From Glandiceps talaboti (Eukaryota; Hemichordata; Enteropneusta; Spengelidae), in the NCBI RefSeq assembly GCF_964340395.1, contig NC_135560.1, positions 7,998,598 through 8,062,597 of the forward strand: 64,000 bases of DNA. The letters are read 5' to 3'. The position numbers were made by a program, and so were the translations under genes. The notes under the pieces are model-generated. The model was not told the DNA's origin. It made no database searches and saw nothing but the letters and a program-made list of their open reading frames with translations. Below are positions 25,829 to 37,041 of the stretch, piece by piece; position 1 is the first letter of the stretch; each line of letters opens with the position of its first letter.

Positions 25829-26182
25829 TACAGCCAGTTTCATGTTTGTGTTCAGTGGCTCTGTTTGATACAACAATGTTGAAACCAATATGAAAGTACA
25901 CATTCTAAATTTTAAAGATAACAAGATTGCAACTTCTTGTTACATTTTGTCTAAATGAAATAAACCATTCAACATACTGCAACTAGACACAGACATGTTG
26001 GCACCAATGTTTTGATGTCTGAAAGGTGGTACATTAGTTAATATCATTTAGACAAAATGTCACAAGAAACTGTATTCATTCAATCTTGCTATCTTAAAGT
26101 GTGGCATGTGCAGTTTCTTATTGGTTTCTGCATGGTTGTATCAAAGAGAGCCACTGAACACTAACATGAAATGGGTGGTACC
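25829..26182. mobile_element. TIR element (MITE), copy 2
   Basis: Left end CAGTTTCATGTTTGTGTTCA and right end GAACACTAACATGAAATGGG are inverted relatives. The inner TIR CTCTGTTTGATACA matches the copy at 15213-15575, with conserved interior blocks. Intergenic and non-coding. Confidence 0.65.
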
Positions 26183-28186
26183 ATTCAATTTATAATCCAC
26201 ACACATCGTTCATCAAAGTGATCATAATTGTAGAGGGTTATTTATACTATTAATATGACAGAATATTTTTAACTTAACTATTAAACTGGAAATTAGTTTA
26301 CTCATTTTAAAATCATAATTCAAAATTCAAAATCAGATTCAAATAACCTCAATCAAGGTGACTTTGTTAAAGTTGTACTGGTAACTTTTAAATTTTGAAC
26401 AAATTACTGTTTAAAGATAAAAATTACTTGAATTACATCATGAGATGAAGAGGCTGTCGAATTATAAACCGTTTAATTATCCAAGATTAAATGACTAACC
26501 ATCATTCAAGATTTTATGATCATACAAAATTAGTCATTAACCTGGCAAAATACACAATTCCAAAATTCATTTAATATCATAGGCAACACTGTTTACAAAT
26601 GAATTTGTTTGTCCCAACTTGTATTTTTGTGTGTACAAACAAGTAATCCCCTGGTAGAATTAAGAGGATTAACTGAATTAAAAAGGCCACATGCTAGACT
26701 TATAAATCAAAAGTAATTGAAACAGTGTTAAGTCACACTTGATATGAACTTATGTATTTTGTCAGTAACACATGACAACTACCTAGACAGTGAAATGATC
26801 AGGGCATTTTCAGTACGCATTAGACATCATTATATTTTGGTTTAGTCAACCTCAGTATTTATAGTTGTCACATTCAATATCAATGCCATATATAGACAGT
26901 ATTACAAGTTTCTTTTGACCCTTGACCCAAATAGAAGGGTTTTTTTTGTGGTAGATCCCACCACACAAATACATAATGTCCTCATGTTAGTATTATACTA
27001 ATATTTCACCTTGACACTCACACCAAAATAACAAATTTCAGATAATCCATGAAAAAGACTCACTGTAAACCTAGATATTTTCACTACTAGAATTTTTCCT
27101 ATTTTACAGTCTTCAACTAGTTCCTAAAGACTTAAATTTTCACAAAGTAATGAACCTGGTCACTTTTTGTTACGTACAAGACATTTCATGTTTTGCGTTC
27201 TTTATTTTTCAGCAAAATAAGCTAATATTAGTCTTACGTGAAAATTTCCAGGTAAACAGTAACTTCATCCACCTACACGCAAGTTTGTAAGTTTATTATT
27301 TTCCCATGATGCACCAGTACAACTACTTCAAGGTTACTTAGTACAGGTGCATTGTGGGTATGTTGAGAAGCTCTAAAGATTGGTCAGTTTTTTCTTTAAA
27401 TATTTCAAATTTACTTCATGACATACTCAATGAAATATATCCATAAACAGTCGAACTAACCTCAACTGTAACAAGAAATTTTAGACTTGTAAATTTTTTG
27501 ACGATTTGTACATTTTGTTTAGTGGCAGCTACATGACCTTTGACCTTTCTGAGAATGAAAGTTCTCCCAAACTATTGTGTCATATTTGTATAAATTTGTA
27601 CTATTCAAACCATGGTGTATATTTATGTAAAACTTATGAAATGTACAGAAATTGCTCTATCATTAATAAAGTATACGTTCAAAATAATAAACAAGTCTGT
27701 GGAATATTTATTTAATGTTAAGATAATTGTGTGGTCTTCATGAGTAATGTTATTGCCTCGTTATAATTAAAGTCAACTTTTGCAACAAATTCCATTGAAG
27801 TCTGATGAAGAAATTGTTGTATTTCACCTCTGTTTTACATTTTACTGTATTTCACATCAAATGACAGCAGCACAGCAGACTTATATTCAAACTTCAACTT
27901 ATAGGTAAGTTTTGTTAACTTGAGTAAGTCTTTCCTCACTTCCATTAATAGGACATACTTAGCTCTTACAAAAATACACAATTTTTATACTATCAGACAC
28001 ACACACACACATTCCACTCTCAAAGTAATATCTTTTAATAATGACCATGTCTTCTAGCTTAGGAACTATTCTGTGATGAATTTCACAAATTTCCTTCCTC
28101 CATGATGTGAAATTCATTGCACAGAATAAGTCCTAAGGGTAGCCCTATATATTTGTTCGTCACCACCTAAAAGACACTGTATTTCA
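26183..28186. other. Intergenic AT-rich sequence
   Basis: No supported gene. A short CA run occurs near 27997-28010. The open frame at 27506-27715 is short and lacks splice or promoter context. Confidence 0.5.
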
Positions 28187-28207
28187 TTATAGCGCCCTCT
28201 GTGGCCA
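28187..28207. promoter_or_regulatory. CTCF-like motif
   Basis: TATAGCGCCCTCTGTGGCCA is the reverse complement of TGGCCACAGAGGGCGCTATA, very close to the bilaterian CTCF core TGGCCACNAGRGGGCGCTA. This is the best of several AGCGCCCTCT-type sites in the window. Confidence 0.45.
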
Positions 28208-28360
28208 TATCAGAAAAACATACAAACTTCACTATGCTATGGCAAGACAGTCGCACCATTAGCGTTTTCAGCTGAGATTTTTTACATTCATTCATTCTTC
28301 TTTCTCAATCAACCCATCATTTCTGTATTGCAATGAGTATAAAAATAATAAGGGTCAATT

Positions 28361-28560
28361 CTTGGTACCTGTAATAGCATTTTACCTCACACTAGAGGGT
28401 CAAATGGAACAAGAAGGTCGACATGTTTTCACCCGTGCCTATACTAATGCATGTGAAGTGCATGGAGGGGAAGATATGGTGTCGACCAAGAAATTGAATG
28501 TTTTTCATTTTTATGATGCACCTAGGCAGTATTATTCTATTCCGGGTACTGAGAATCACA
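28361..28560 (+). repeat. Dispersed repeat fragment, related to 13806-13990
   Basis: Shared ordered blocks with 13806-13990. A 93-codon open frame across it (28362-28643) is likely incidental. Confidence 0.4.
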
Positions 28561-28859
28561 GCTACATCTCTCCTCTCTTCATTGAAATCAAACTCGACAC
28601 CATGTACATTGCTAAAATAGTTTTATTTGAAGTCAAATTATAATAATATTTGATATCACAACACTTGGGATGTGTGTGATGAAGATTTGTGCAAACAATT
28701 CATACAAGGCTGTTCCTTGGTATGGAACCTCTCTCAGCCATGTCATACATTCCAATAGAATAATAATAAATTAAAAAATCTATTATAACTTAAAATGTTT
28801 ACTGCTACACAACGTAATTACATCGCCATCTAGTGGTGAACAACAGATTGTCAGATTGT

Positions 28860-28893
28860 CCCGAGGAAGGCGACAGTCAAGTTGTCGAAACAT
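28860..28893 (+). ncRNA. Degenerate hammerhead-like motif (retroelement remnant)
   Basis: CCGAGGAAGGCGACA, a loop, then TGTCGAAAC resembles a hammerhead core (CUGANGA, stem II, GAAAC) with U4 changed to C. Hammerhead motifs are known in Penelope-like retroelements. Here it is probably a decayed remnant. Confidence 0.3.
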
Positions 28894-28947
28894 AGCAATG
28901 AAAAAAGTACATAGTTGTGTATTAACCAACATTATTATTCTAGTCTC

Positions 28948-29268
28948 GGTTACCCAGACTCTCGCTGCTGGGAGCTCTGCCTATGAGATTTCAACTCGCC
29001 CACGCAGGAAGTAGCTTCTGGAGCAATGCATCATGGGGAGTACTTCATGTCCAACATTGTAGGCTGAATGATTTGGGTACCTTCGCTACAGATTATCACT
29101 TCTCAAGTGACCGATATATATTAATTACAACAAACAGGCCTTGTAAGCCCATTGGAAGAAAGGTACTGTGTGATTTCCGATGCGAGGTAGTTGGGACATG
29201 GTTTTCCTAGACTCTCGTTTGGGGAGATCTCATAGGCAGAGCCCCCAGTGGTGAGAGTCTGGGTAACC
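28948..29268. mobile_element. TIR element with 42-bp ends
   Basis: Left arm 28948-28989 starts GGTTACCCAGACTCTC. Right arm 29227-29268 is its inverted form with a few mismatches, sharing GGGTAACC and CTCTGCCTATGAGAT. The 75-codon open frame inside (28983-29210) has no recognised transposase motif. Similar AACATTATT sequence flanks both sides, a possible remnant of the target. Confidence 0.65.
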
Positions 29269-29496
29269 AAAACTAACATTATTCTGAACTATACTATTAT
29301 GCATGAACTTGTTAAAATGAAATAAGCTATCTGAGCAATCCCTTGCACTGGTATAACTTGTACTTGGATCTCTGTGCCAATACTTCCTGAGGTAGTTATC
29401 TTTGAAAAAGAAATGGCTTCATGCTAGGTGGTGTGGGTCATGCACAACGCCCTCTATAAACATCTCAACTCAGTCCTGACTCACTGAAATCAAACC

Positions 29497-29502
29497 TTTA
29501 TT
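29497..29502 (-). terminator. AATAAA polyadenylation signal candidate for USE1
   Basis: TTTATT on the plus strand gives AATAAA on the minus strand about 570 bases beyond the USE1 stop. I did not check for closer variants. Confidence 0.3.
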
Positions 29503-30050
29503 TCATATATAATCAAGGGTGAAGGAGCATGACCTTTGACCCAGAATGACCTATGATCCAGACAGTAGTCAGAATACCTCAAATACATTGTCCAGTGTAT
29601 TTGACAAAGCAGACATGATTTTATAAAACAATATATCAATACCTCTTACTTATTTTCAAGCATCAAATGCAAAATTATTTTCATGTTCAGCTCAGCTCTA
29701 ATCTTGAGAAACCAAAAGACTGCATCAATTTCTGTCACAGTATAGTAGTAATCTTTAATAGTCTGCAGTAAATGAGTTCAGAAATAGTTTGAATCTTCCA
29801 GTAGGTTTGCACCTCATCAAATACTTCCAACAACTTTGATTTCACGCTTAATGGAACTGTAAAAATTCTCAAATATTCTTTCCAGTTCAATGGTACAAGT
29901 TTCTTGGATGCAAAAGGTAGGCTTGCTCAAGACACATATGGTTCATCTTGAGATGTCAAAAATCAATCAAGTTTTACCATGGAGTCGTTAACAGCTCTGA
30001 ACAATTACAGACATTTCTGTACAAATTGTACTATAGTCTTTATGGGATTT

Positions 30051-30064
30051 GTTTCCATAGCAAC
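30051..30064. promoter_or_regulatory. X-box-like motif in USE1 3' UTR
   Basis: GTTTCCATAGCAAC fits the RFX X-box consensus exactly. It lies 6 bases beyond the USE1 stop codon, an unusual place for a promoter motif. Confidence 0.3.
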
Positions 30065-30069
30065 TGTTG

Positions 30070-33000
30070 CTATGACTTCTTGGGAAACATTCTAATGAAC
30101 ATTATCATCCAAATGAAGGTTATGCAGACAACGAGTAGCATGATCCACACCCACCAATTACACGACTTCTTGGTGTGCGCTTCTAGACGTCCACTTTCCA
30201 CTTTCAATCTATCATAGTTAATATCAGCTAATTTTGTTGACTCTGCTAACGTCTGTTTAAAGAGATGGAAAACATAAAGGGTAAACATGGATGCAAAACT
30301 GTACATGTTTGAACAGAAAATGAGGATTTATACCCTGATCATTCTGTAATTTCTACACATTTGAAAAGAAAACACAGGATTTATACCCTGGTCATTCTGT
30401 AATTTCTACACATTTGAAAAGAAAACACAGGATTAATACTCTGATCATTCTGTAATTTCTACACATTTGGACACAAAATACACAATTTATACCCTGGTCA
30501 TTCTGTAATTCTACACATTTGAACAGAAAATACAGGATATATACCCTGGTCATTCCGTAATTTCTACACATTTGAACAGAAAATACAGGATTTATACCCT
30601 GGCCATTCTGTAATTTCTACACATTTGAACAGAAAATACAAGAGTTATACCCTGGTTATTATATCATTTTTACACATTTGAACAGAAAATACAAGATTTA
30701 TACCCTGGTCATTCCACATCACAATCATTAGTTCTTTAATATTTGTAATATGAATTGCAATCAGTTTTTCCATTTTTTCTTAAATATGAAAGCTTGCGCA
30801 AGTATAATTATATTATTCTCCAAAAGTAGTCTTCATTTCTCCACAAAATAATAAGGACATAAAGGTTTTGTCACTACTCACCTTTGACCTGAGAACAACA
30901 TCTATGCATATAATTAACATACATTTAAATACTAATAGGCCTCAGATTCTGCATTCAATGTATAGTGATCAATCCGTGTTTGATTTCTCGTGAATATTAA
31001 AATGATTACACCCACAAAATCTGGAACATCACATTCACAGAGTTCAAAATATGTACCTTGTTGTCTTCATTGATAATGTTGCCAGCAACTATTGCATTAT
31101 GTTTTAAACTTTGGGCAAGTCTGATCATGTCTTCTGCTAACTTTTCCTGTGTATCTTGGTGATGCCTTAACACTGTGTCCAGGTCATCATCATGCTCTTC
31201 AGTTTTACTGTCAGGCAACAAAAAAAAAAAATTTTTACTTTGGTGATTCTTCAATTGTACAATCTTTATAAATAAGTACTTTCACCACAATACACACAGA
31301 GAGATACATACCCCCCCACACACACACACACACACACCACCACCACCACCACCACCACCACCATGTGAACACAGATAAATCAAGTTTATGTGTATCTGTC
31401 CTTCTGATCTTTTATCTACACCATACATGTATACTCACCTCACACCACCCCATCCCATCCCATACAACACCACACCATACACTGGCAATAAATTGCCACA
31501 CCACCACCACCATACTACCACCACCCCACATCACCACCACCACACCAAACCACCACCACCACACCACACGTGCACTCACCCCACACCATCCAACCCCATA
31601 TCACACACCACATCACGCCACCACCATACTACTACCACCCCACCACCAAAACCATCACCACATCACACACACCACCACCACCACCACACATGAGAACACA
31701 GCTAATTCATAAAGCATATGTCTATTTGTGTGTTATTTTGTTTATTTATCCAGGACTGAATTTTTTAATAAGTTAAAGAAAGTGTTTTCTTGAGATGTTT
31801 TACACGTCTTCATTATAGTAACTAAATGTGATATTAAAAACAGAAAGACACATTTCTATCAAATAAAAGTGGAATTCAATATCTGATTTGTACTTACCCT
31901 CTATGCCTTACACCATTTTCTGTAGAATTATCCTGAAATGGATGAAAAAAAAATTATTTTCTCAAACTTTTCAATTCTACAAAATGTATTGTCTCTTCCG
32001 TCAGCTATATGAATGTGCTATAATGATTATTGTATCTCTAGTTGATATTCCCTCATTTTTTTTTTACCTGTGGCCTTGAGAAATGGAAAATTACTTGATC
32101 ATGAAGGCCTTTGACTTTAGAACAAAGCCCTAGGGGAGTTTCCGGTGATGTAATTTAACTTTATAGCCTTCAGTCGAGTATGATCTAGAACAAATAGCGT
32201 AGACTTCACATTGTGCCAATAATTAAAGATTCCGAACAGACTTTACTTAGTACAATATCCTTAAACACGTTAATCAGGTTGGTAAAACATAGTAATAATA
32301 CAATCTTGAACCACAACCAAGGGGTCTTATTACTTATGAGTAACGTTTCACCTATTCAGACTGAAAGGTTTTGTCAGACTGTCCGTTTGCTGACTTTACC
32401 GCTAGGCAAACTTACTCAAACATACATTACTTGGAAGTAATAAGGACCTTTGGTCGTGGTACAAGTATTATTACATATAGTACAGTGCTTTCAAAAAATA
32501 GATTCAACTAAAATGTCAATACAGTTGTTGATAAATGACTAATACTGGATTCCAATCTTGTCTACATATTTACTACAATAGTATTGTTTAATCTATTATT
32601 GTTAGCACTGTTACTAAAAGTAAATGTGAAATACGACTCTGGTAATCCAGCCCACAATTTACTAAGATAGATGCAAACTAAATCTATTGTTCTTCAACGT
32701 GGTAGATTACACAAGTGGGTGATAGCAGTTCCTCTGTTGTGCGATTCTAATTACCGAAGGTTTAACTACCAGCATAATATATCCCAAAGACTTTGGTTAC
32801 AAGAAATCTTCAACATCTGAAAGAGAATCCTTACCTGGCCAAGCAATTCATCTCTCATTTGATTGGTATACCTTGATGATGCTTGTAAATGGAGATCTTT
32901 GGATGTCATTGTAGTTGATGATTTGGTGTCTGGCAGTGTTATTGTCTTCCCTGGTGCAAGCAATTGGTTAGCCATGGCTTTCTCAGTTGGGGAAGGCTTC

Positions 33001-35961
33001 ACAGAGAAAGTACAAATATAAGACACACACAAACACAGAAAATAAAGAATGAAAAACTAAAGTTGCACTGGCTGTAAGTGTAAGTATTTTTTCAATCAGA
33101 CAACCAACAATATATTCACTGAAAACTGATACAATATTCATAATTAGACATTGTAAATGTTAATTAGGGTTGATTTTATCTAATAGTATTACAGCACGGT
33201 GCACCAGATTGAAATCATGATCGCATTGGGGGCATTTAGAGTGTGGATCCAAGAATCAATTTGATTGGATTTATTGTACCATAATGTGTACATCTACACA
33301 GATATGTTTAGTCACCAGTGAGTCAATACTGGGCAGGGTGTACAATATTTTGGCAGAACCTCATGACACATGATCGAAAGTATAGCGTACTCGGGGTATT
33401 TGCACAAGTGCTTGTGGTGTTCTCTGTGGCCATCCTTTCACAAGCATAGCAAGTGAAAATGCAGCAGAAAACACTGCAAGCATGAGTGCAAATACTCACG
33501 TGGAATAGGGTTCTGTTATTATTACATATGTTTATCTGAAACGGCAAATTTCTGTAAATAAGGATACTTTGTGATCGAATGCTTTCATTTACGCTGAACA
33601 ATTGTGTCTTCATTTGCATATCATTTGCATACATGTATGCAAATAAGTTTCAAAAAATGTTCTAACATGTGCAATTAAAGTCAGTGCATAAAATTGTAAA
33701 CAAACATTTTCAGGTATACAATGATGGTACTGTAATACATGTATTAAAATAAAATTACTTGGTATGTCATAATGATGAGAAAATCGTCACTGCATTGTAA
33801 GACTGCACTTTGCTCATGCTAAATTCTGAAATGTTGCACAATGCTAAAAACCTGAAGTGGATTTTAGAGCAGGGGTATACAACATTAATGTCAACTTGGT
33901 AAAAAAAAAGTGTTTTCACTGGGATGTAACTTTATACGGACCAAGACATTTTTTAGGGTAACAAAATTAAATCCAATATGAAAACTAAACAATTTAAAAA
34001 TGTATAAAAGTACAACTTACCAATTTTTCTGTTTCTATAAGGCCTTTAAGAAATCCAATTTTCTTAGTGTACTCTTGCATGATTTCAGGGCCAGGTTTAC
34101 TGCAATTAATATCAGAAGTGTCAAATAAAATGAAGTGTACTAAAATGTGCAGTGTGCCTACTTCAAATCATAGGGAATGCGACTCCAGGAAATACAGGTA
34201 TTTTCATAAACTTGGAGCTCTTATCCATTTAATGATGTCACATCATATGAATGTCAAGCAATTACAAAGTAACACCAAATTTGTCCTAACAGTGGTACGG
34301 TATTGCCCTATGGAATTCTTTTTGAAATAATACAAGGAATTTTTGGATTCACCATCTTGTTTTCAAAGAAAATCAACAAGCTTTTATTTTTTCAGAGGTT
34401 TACAAGTATTTTGTGGCCATATTGGATGGTGGCCATATTGGATGGTGGCCATATTGGATGGCGACCATATTGGATTCTAAAATGGATTATTTTTCAAACC
34501 ATTTTGATCTCTATTTCCAACATTTGTACAGAAAGCTGATTTTTTGTTTGTTTTAGCTATAACTGGGTTTTGAGTTTTATTGAACAAAGTAGCAGCAAAG
34601 GTTTCAGATTTGTATTTCTGAGATGCACTTTATACATGCTTTCCCAGAATGCGCTATATGCCGGTTACCAAAGTTACAGCCATTTCCCATGTATGGATCA
34701 CCAGAGTGCGCACAAGATTTGGCAAAGTGAGGGCTGACATTTTTTTCATGACTGCTAATCATATGGCAATGTACAAAGCCATGAACAAACTTTGTGTAAG
34801 AGAACTGTTTCACTTTGTGTCCTTAAAAGACCATGACAGTATCAGTTAGGCATGTTTTGATAACTTTTAGTCACTAATGGAACAGGACAGCAACAATAAC
34901 ATGGAAATAAGTGGTAGATTTGTGTCTGCTGTATTTATGCTACCATAATTCACTATTCAGGCCCTCACTTCCACTCAGTTCCAAAACACCTTGTGAACAG
35001 CACTCCTAGTGGCCAAACCATGAAATCTTTTACCACACTCTGATAACCGGAATATGTATTGTAAGAATCCTTGCTTTTTCCATACGACAATGGAAGGCAA
35101 TGTTTCCATCATTTTTGAAAGCTTGAGAATTTGTTTCCAATTACCTTGGCGCCTTCTTTAATTCTGAAAGCTTGTCTTGGAGAGCACCAACATACTGAAA
35201 GATAATGTGTGTACATTTCATTATATTATTAAGCCTTAAGGAAGAGTAGACAAATTAGTGTGTGGCACTCCCTGTTAATACATCAAAGAAGCACCACATC
35301 ATTGTGAACCAGCTGACTGATTGATCAGCAGAAATATAACAAATTTCTAAAGTCTCATCCAGTGACAGTGCATATTTGCCAGTGCGATGGATTTGAAAGT
35401 AGGAGAGGAGAGGTATCGAAATCACAGTTCAAGTGCCAAGTGGGTAGACTAGCTAACGGATCCCAGGCGGATTTCATCCTGAAGCGCCCCGTGTATTATG
35501 TCTGGGTATTATTAACATGTCATAGGGTCTATGGCCATACATACTGTTACCGTCAGTACGTGGCCGAGTCCTGCTTGGATACGGAGTCATTCGGGGCTCG
35601 GTTATAACAACTGTCCCTCCCTTCTAGTCCTGCTTGCATACGGAGTCATTCGGGACTCGATCCTGACGCTTGTCCCTCCCTTGTTGAGGGTCATGTCAGT
35701 AATCTAGACCCGTGCACCGTCTCCAAGCAGGACTATCCGACTATATCATGTGGCCGTGTCACTTGTCTACATCCAGATGGAACGATGGCCGAATAGACAA
35801 GATCACTGTTTTTTCGAAATGTGATTATGAGGAACCATTAAAAAAACCATAAACATTGGGCATACCTTTTCCAATCTCCAGTCACTATGTTTGCCTTCTG
35901 CAGCCATACCTTCACAGCGAGCTAGTAACCGCTGAAGGTTTGTCTCCAGTCTGGACGCCAT
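30070..35961 (-). CDS. USE1: Vesicle transport protein USE1 (ER SNARE), complete seven-exon gene
   Basis: Exons, 5' to 3' on the minus strand: 35961-35866, 35194-35145, 34099-34021, 32996-32835, 31932-31898 (35 nt), 31207-31057 and 30252-30070. All have AG/GT boundaries and compatible phases, giving 251 aa against about 259 in vertebrates. USE1 is a tail-anchored ER SNARE acting with syntaxin 18, SEC20 and SEC22B in Golgi-to-ER retrograde fusion. The N-terminus (MASRLETNLQRLLARCEGMA), the WRLEKYVGAL junction, ANQLLAPG, RYTNQMRDELLG and EKLAEDM all match the family. The SNARE region spans about 160-222, with Asp in LAD (residue about 201) at the presumed zero layer, where USE1 proteins carry Asp. 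Residues about 224-246 form the C-terminal membrane anchor, followed by PKKS. The last intron carries a 53-bp minisatellite. Confidence 0.95.
30298..30715 (+). repeat. 53-bp minisatellite in the last USE1 intron
   Basis: About eight imperfect copies of a unit beginning ACACATTTGAACAGAAAATA and ending CATTCTGTAATTTCT. Copies differ by point changes and single-base indels. Confidence 0.85.
31310..31690 (+). repeat. CA/CAC and CCACCA-rich low-complexity tract
   Basis: A CA then CAC run at 31310-31364, followed after a gap by irregular CACCA/CATCAC sequence from about 31436. Open frames here are His/Thr/Pro repeats and not genes. It lies in a USE1 intron. Confidence 0.85.
32292..32474. mobile_element. 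TIR element with internal hammerhead-like motif
   Basis: Left arm 32292-32335 (starts GTAATAATACAATCTTGAAC) is inverted at 32435-32474 with several mismatches. The minus strand at 32377-32341 reads CTGACAAAACCTTTC, loop, AGGTGAAACGTTA, close to a hammerhead core except for G8. A 75-codon open frame across it (32213-32440) is likely incidental. Confidence 0.5.
33056..33640. mobile_element. Two abutting element fragments in a USE1 intron
   Basis: 33056-33350 is a diverged relative of the TTAA element at 24373-24723, sharing CAACCAACAAT, AATTAGACATT and GGTGTACAATATT in order, but its right TIR is missing. It runs directly into 33343-33640, the inverted copy of the repeat at 9957-10262. The join suggests nested insertion or deletion. 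Confidence 0.5.
34340..34640 (+). repeat. Dispersed repeat with 17-bp tandem GGCCATATTGGATGGT
   Basis: Contains about four tandem units of TGGCCATATTGGATGG at 34411-34475. Flanking sequence resembles 38340-38600 and 45230-45420 (GGCCATTTTGGA followed by CTAAAGTGG or TTTAAAATGG, and a shared CTGAGACGCAC-type end). Its class is unknown. Confidence 0.45.
35362..35780 (+). repeat. GC-richer repeat fragment with 70-bp tandem duplication
   Basis: In USE1 intron 1. Two copies of GTCCTGCTTG, CATACGGAGTCATTCGG and TTGTCCCTCCCTT follow each other at about 35567-35690. An inverted AAGCAGGACT lies at about 35725-35734. Composition differs from the flanks, which suggests a mobile-element remnant. Confidence 0.4.
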
Positions 35962-36011
35962 GTTGTCAATTTGCCAGCTGATGAACCACTACGCAGTTCG
36001 CACGCGCATAA

Positions 36012-36019
36012 TGACGTCA
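36012..36019. promoter_or_regulatory. CRE palindrome upstream of USE1
   Basis: TGACGTCA lies about 50 bases upstream of the USE1 ATG in a CpG-richer stretch (CGCACGCGC), consistent with a TATA-less housekeeping promoter. The cyclic-AMP-response/ATF reading is from motif only. Confidence 0.4.
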
Positions 36020-36609
36020 TACGCATTTCATCAGAAATGTTTTCGCCAAAATATCATCAGTATGTACACGTTGCAGTTGTGTCTGAATGAACTGTAAACT
36101 ACTCATCTTTATATACTATTCAATGCGACGGTAACTTGTCCTTTGTCGAGGTGTCATGCCCAAGAAAATTACGATGTCCGAGAGTGCCCTCAGCGTTCAA
36201 TTCTTTATGACTCATTTGTTTTTACTGTTCGAAGATGTTGCGACTTTTATCGTTCTCAAGTCTCTTATATGCAGTATTTCGGAACAGTTTGAAGGTTTCT
36301 TGAAGCCGATCGTACTGTACTTAAAACTAAAAATTCATGCAATTACCGCATGAGAAGTTTTGAAAAGATAAGCCGCTGATCTTGTACCCTTCCTTCAGTT
36401 GTATACAGTATACGTATAACGTGGACGGTCCTAGCTTGTCTGTACTTGAACTACTAGTATATATCTCTCAAACTGTAGCATATGTAGGGTTACGTCATCA
36501 AATGTGTAATGTCATCGCTTACAGTGGGATTTTAAAAAGGAAGAATATCATTTCTCTAAGTGTGCGAATCCTCTTTATATAGCCACCAATATCTCCCATT
36601 TCATCACCG
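36020..36609. other. Intergenic, USE1 upstream
   Basis: No gene supported. The open frames at 36156-36353 and 36382-36582 are short, overlap nothing conserved that I recognise, and lack splice context. Confidence 0.4.

Positions 36610-37041
<432 letters not shown>

Noticed and set aside
31365-31712. His/Thr/Pro-rich ORFs up to 115 aa
   Set aside because: They cover a CAC-rich low-complexity tract inside a USE1 intron on the opposite strand.
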